Assembly (NCBI GenBank): GCA_026984915.1
Contig: JALSRG010000081.1
Span: forward strand, 62,001 to 126,000
Direction of reading: 5' to 3'
Length of the DNA: 64,000 bases
Origin: Marinosulfonomonas sp.
GTDB taxonomy: Bacteria > Pseudomonadota > Alphaproteobacteria > Rhodobacterales > Rhodobacteraceae
Shown here: positions 61,604 through 64,000 of the stretch, piece after piece
How positions within the stretch are numbered: position 1 is the stretch's first letter
Layout of the letters: every line of letters begins with the position of its first letter
Notes under the pieces: generated by a model
Databases searched by the model: none
The model's input: only the letters and a program-made list of their open reading frames with translations
What the model was told of the DNA's origin: nothing
Program-made: the position numbers and the translations under genes

Positions 61604-61999
61604 CTATGAGTCTTCTGCGAACCCATGCATGCGTTTTGCCCACTGGATTGCAACAAGCATACCCTTGAGACGCGGTAAAAGGAAAAGGGAGAGAGCGACA
61701 CAGCCAACGATGAAAACCGAAGAAAGTATAACGGGATCCGGTCGGTATTTGATGAAGGCGATAAGGATCAAAGGCGCCATTATATGGCCAACGATCAGAA
61801 TGGTCAGATACGCAGGCCCGTCATCGGCACGCTGGGGCGTGTAGTCTTCGTCACACACCGGACAGTTTGCACGAACCTTCAGATAGCCCTTGAACAGCGG
61901 GCCTGTACCACAGGATGGGCACTTGCGTCGCCAACCCCGCCACATGGCCGGTTTCATCGGACGGTCGCTTTCGGATAAATTCATGGTCGTTTCGGTCAT
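61604..61999 (-). CDS. DUF983 family zinc-ribbon membrane protein
   Basis: 131 residues. The N-terminus has a Trp-Arg-Lys-Cys-Pro-Ser-Cys motif and a second CxxC (ANCPVCDEDY), giving a zinc ribbon, followed by two membrane helices (YLTILIVGHIMAPLILIAF and VILSSVFIVGCVALSLFLLP). The function of DUF983 is unknown. It is upstream of the Nudix gene on the same strand. Confidence 0.87.
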   Translation of the reverse strand: MTETTMNLSESDRPMKPAMWRGWRRKCPSCGTGPLFKGYLKVRANCPVCDEDYTPQRADDGPAYLTILIVGHIMAPLILIAFIKYRPDPVILSSVFIVGCVALSLFLLPRLKGMLVAIQWAKRMHGFAEDS

Positions 62000-62474
62000 T
62001 GAGGGCCTCTTTGTATTCGCGCGATAGAACCTCTTAGCAGATATAGGAACGGCTGTCGCAGGAAAGATGGCGAATGGTCCTTGCGGCGGGATGTCGCAAA
62101 TTTCCCGGTTTTTCAGCGACGGAATTGTTCGGCTGTCGCATTAGGGTGCAGGGTTTACAGATCTGCGCCCTGGCCACCCGAATCCAAAGTTCGCGACATA
62201 TTGGCAATCGTCCCCGGATCGCTTCACTGTCGATCCAACCCACCACAAGCCGGGACCAAACAACTAGGCCGTAGTATCCATTATGATCAAGCGGCTACTG
62301 AAGAAGTTGTAAACAAACAACAAGGCGTGACAGAAGAAAGGGCTGGGCGTTGATTTTTTCGCGAGATATTATCGGAATTGAACCCATGCGGCCCGGCGGA
62401 GCGAAAACGTTATGCCCTGCGGCTGGAAAGGGCGTTTGCGCCCGGGTGAAAGCCGCAGGACAACGTGACTGAAT
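62000..62474. other. 475-base interval without a gene
   Basis: I see no credible gene; the frames open here have no ribosome site or familiar motif. It contains the DUF983 promoter region on the left and a nested hairpin at 62416-62459 on the right, next to the pleD stop. Confidence 0.4.
62416..62459 (-). terminator. nested hairpin after the PleD-like gene
   Basis: CCTGCGGCT (62416-62424) pairs with AGCCGCAGG (62451-62459). Inside it GGGCG (62430-62434) pairs with CGCCC (62439-62443). On the minus strand it begins 15 bases past the stop. The following T-run is weak, so the terminator call is tentative. Confidence 0.45.
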
Positions 62475-63863
62475 TCAAGCGGCGGACCGGCTGATGATGA
62501 CCTGATTGCGCCCGTCCGCCTTTGCCGCATAAAGGGCCCGGTCGGCCTGGTCCAGGATTTCTTCGGTGTTCGGGTTCGCTGTATCGCCCCCACCCATGGC
62601 AACGCCAATGCTGAGGCTGATGGAAAGAGACTGATCAAAAGAGGCCAGTTTGACTGGTGTTTCATTGATTCGCTTCCGCAGGCGCTCTGCCGCCCGCTCA
62701 GCTTCTTTCAGGCTGGTGTCCGGCATGACAACCATGAATTCCTCACCACCGATGCGGGCGACGAGATCCAGGCTGCGCAGTTCACTGCGCAGACGCTGTC
62801 CGACCTCTCGCAGAACATCGTCACCGGCGCTGTGTCCGTAAATATCGTTCACGGATTTGAACCGATCCAGATCGAGCAACATCAAGGCATAAGGCTTGCA
62901 ACTGGAACGGGCTATGCGCGCAAGATGCGGCATGGCATAACGGCGATTGAAAAGCCCGGTCAATGGGTCAATAACGGCCAGCCGCAACCCGTCGTGCAGG
63001 GTTTTTCGTAAACGGTCTGCCTGCCGTTTTTGTAAAATCTGCCGATTCAGACGCAAGACCATCTCTTCCGGATCAAAGCCCTCTGCCAATACATCATTGG
63101 CGCCAATATCCAGCGCGGCAACCGTTTTGCGGACAATACACTCGGTAGATTCGGATTTGTCGAGAACGACGATAATGACAGCATGCCTGGTTTTTGCCCG
63201 GCTGCGCAATTCACTCACCAGATGCAGCCCGTCTCCGGTACAGCCCTTGCTGCCTTCGATAATCAGAATATCCGGGGCCGGGTGGCCCTCAGCCAGGGCC
63301 AGCGCATTTTTTCTGGCCGAAATGCGGGTGTTGCAGTTCAACAATTCTGACAGGGATTTTTCCCACTTCACGCCGGTTTCATTCTGCACGGTGATGAGGG
63401 CAATATTGACCGGTGCGTCAAAGGATGCGTGCTGTTCCGCAAAGCCCAGATGTTGGCTTGTTTCCTCTCGGAGTCGCAACTCCTCGGCGGTATCGCGTGT
63501 TCGCAGAAGGCTGCGAATGCGCGCCAGCAACATTGTTTCGTCGATGGGTTTTACCAAAAACTCGTCGGCTCCGGCGCGCAAGGCACGCAGTTTGTTGCAG
63601 CGATCCTTTGCCGGGGAAATCATGATGACTGGAATGTTCGCGCAGGCGGGATTTCTTTTCAGATCCTCGCAGATTTCAATGCCATCTGATTCGGCCACAT
63701 TGGCGCTGAGAAGTATGATATCAGGCTTGTCCTGAACGGCGACTTCAATGGCTTCTGCCCAGTTGCTGGCCTGCAAGACCTGATAGCAAGCCGACGCCAG
63801 CTTTACTTTCAAGACGATGCGGTTGGTCGCTACATCGTCAACAATCAGGATTCGGCCAGACAT
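62475..63863 (-). CDS. pleD: PleD-like response regulator with GGEEF diguanylate cyclase domain
   Basis: 462 residues: receiver 1 (about 1-120), a degenerate receiver 2 (about 150-280) and a GGDEF domain (about 295-460) with the active motif GGEEF (ARIGGEEFMVV) and the inhibitory RxxD five residues before it (RSLD). It should make cyclic di-GMP. In receiver 1 the acidic pair VDD and the Lys (FLVKPID) are present, but the phospho-acceptor position is Ser53 (DIILLSANVAESDG) where PleD has Asp. GAGGAAGC precedes the ATG. A companion divK would lie just beyond the right edge if present. Confidence 0.9.
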   Translation of the reverse strand: MSGRILIVDDVATNRIVLKVKLASACYQVLQASNWAEAIEVAVQDKPDIILLSANVAESDGIEICEDLKRNPACANIPVIMISPAKDRCNKLRALRAGADEFLVKPIDETMLLARIRSLLRTRDTAEELRLREETSQHLGFAEQHASFDAPVNIALITVQNETGVKWEKSLSELLNCNTRISARKNALALAEGHPAPDILIIEGSKGCTGDGLHLVSELRSRAKTRHAVIIVVLDKSESTECIVRKTVAALDIGANDVLAEGFDPEEMVLRLNRQILQKRQADRLRKTLHDGLRLAVIDPLTGLFNRRYAMPHLARIARSSCKPYALMLLDLDRFKSVNDIYGHSAGDDVLREVGQRLRSELRSLDLVARIGGEEFMVVMPDTSLKEAERAAERLRKRINETPVKLASFDQSLSISLSIGVAMGGGDTANPNTEEILDQADRALYAAKADGRNQVIISRSAA

Positions 63864-64000
63864 GCTTCCTCATCAATTTATTAAAAATGTCCTGTTGATT
63901 GATAGTAATTGTTGAGATTAGTTAAGAATTCCTTTCGGCAAGCAAAAGAAGATCAATGAATCAGGAGCAGGCAGAAGTATTTTCCGTGCAGGCATTGGGC
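63864..64000. other. upstream region of the PleD-like gene
   Basis: 137 bases to the right window edge. It is AT-rich (ATCAATTTATTAAAAATG and nearby), which fits a promoter. No gene can be recognised within it. Confidence 0.35.

Noticed and set aside
1-64000. CRISPR arrays, tRNA, rRNA, insertion sequences or att sites
   Set aside because: I looked for regular repeats, tRNA-like cloverleafs, transposase motifs and flanking direct repeats and found none that could be supported by eye.

Overview
The window is a stretch of an alphaproteobacterial chromosome, most likely Rhodobacterales (Roseobacter-type). The evidence is the set of neighbours: a TIGR02302/DUF4175 protein next to an MJ0042 zinc-ribbon protein divergent from ftsEX, a D-alanyl-D-alanine carboxypeptidase fused to a SPOR domain, a clpS/RsmC-like pair, a PleD-type regulator and a ugpBAEC operon. 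Genes are densely packed in short operons. I see no rRNA, tRNA, insertion sequence, phage gene or CRISPR array.

Layout. 1-8.9 kb is housekeeping: a DUF4336 gene cut by the left edge, lysA, DUF4175, the zinc-ribbon protein, then ftsE-ftsX-plsC and a PPOX-type flavoprotein. 8.9-35.1 kb is one continuous accessory island for lanthanide-dependent methanol oxidation and glutathione-dependent formaldehyde oxidation. Its parts, in order, are gfa; a NitT/TauT-like ABC importer; a LuxR-type response regulator, FIST sensor and hybrid histidine kinase; two small secreted proteins; a SoxY-SoxZ-fusion carrier and a zinc metallohydrolase of the quinoprotein relay type; a secreted HExxH protein; the formaldehyde genes (here flhA-fghA); xoxF-xoxG-xoxJ-CxxxCW; a second SoxYZ-like carrier in an operon with a beta-propeller, an SRPBCC and a DUF3280 protein; and finally a substrate-binding protein, beta-propeller, small secreted protein, ABC ATPase and ABC-2 permease.

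35-43 kb returns to core functions: carboxypeptidase-SPOR, clpS, a methyltransferase, an SDR lacking the usual catalytic Lys, a lipoprotein, hemF and parE. 43-48 kb is a LysR regulator divergent from ugpBAEC (glycerol-3-phosphate uptake). 48-64 kb is mixed: a GH26-like glycosidase behind metG, MFS, YceI, a DUF2268-like protease, a DsrE-like protein, an aldo/keto reductase, two tandem Cys-rich lipoproteins, a lone 3HCDH-type Rossmann domain, an XRE regulator divergent from DUF2061-desaturase, a DMT transporter, Nudix, DUF983 and a PleD-like diguanylate cyclase.

How the island works together. XoxF oxidises methanol in the periplasm and passes electrons to XoxG; XoxJ probably assists. Formaldehyde is captured by glutathione (Gfa), oxidised (FlhA) and hydrolysed to formate (FghA). 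The RR/FIST/kinase set is the probable formaldehyde or C1 sensor. Around this core are about a dozen secreted proteins of unknown biochemistry. The most intriguing are two carriers that each keep exactly one mature cysteine at the SoxY swinging-arm position, together with a metallo-hydrolase, and a substrate-binding protein paired with an export-type (ABC-2) permease.
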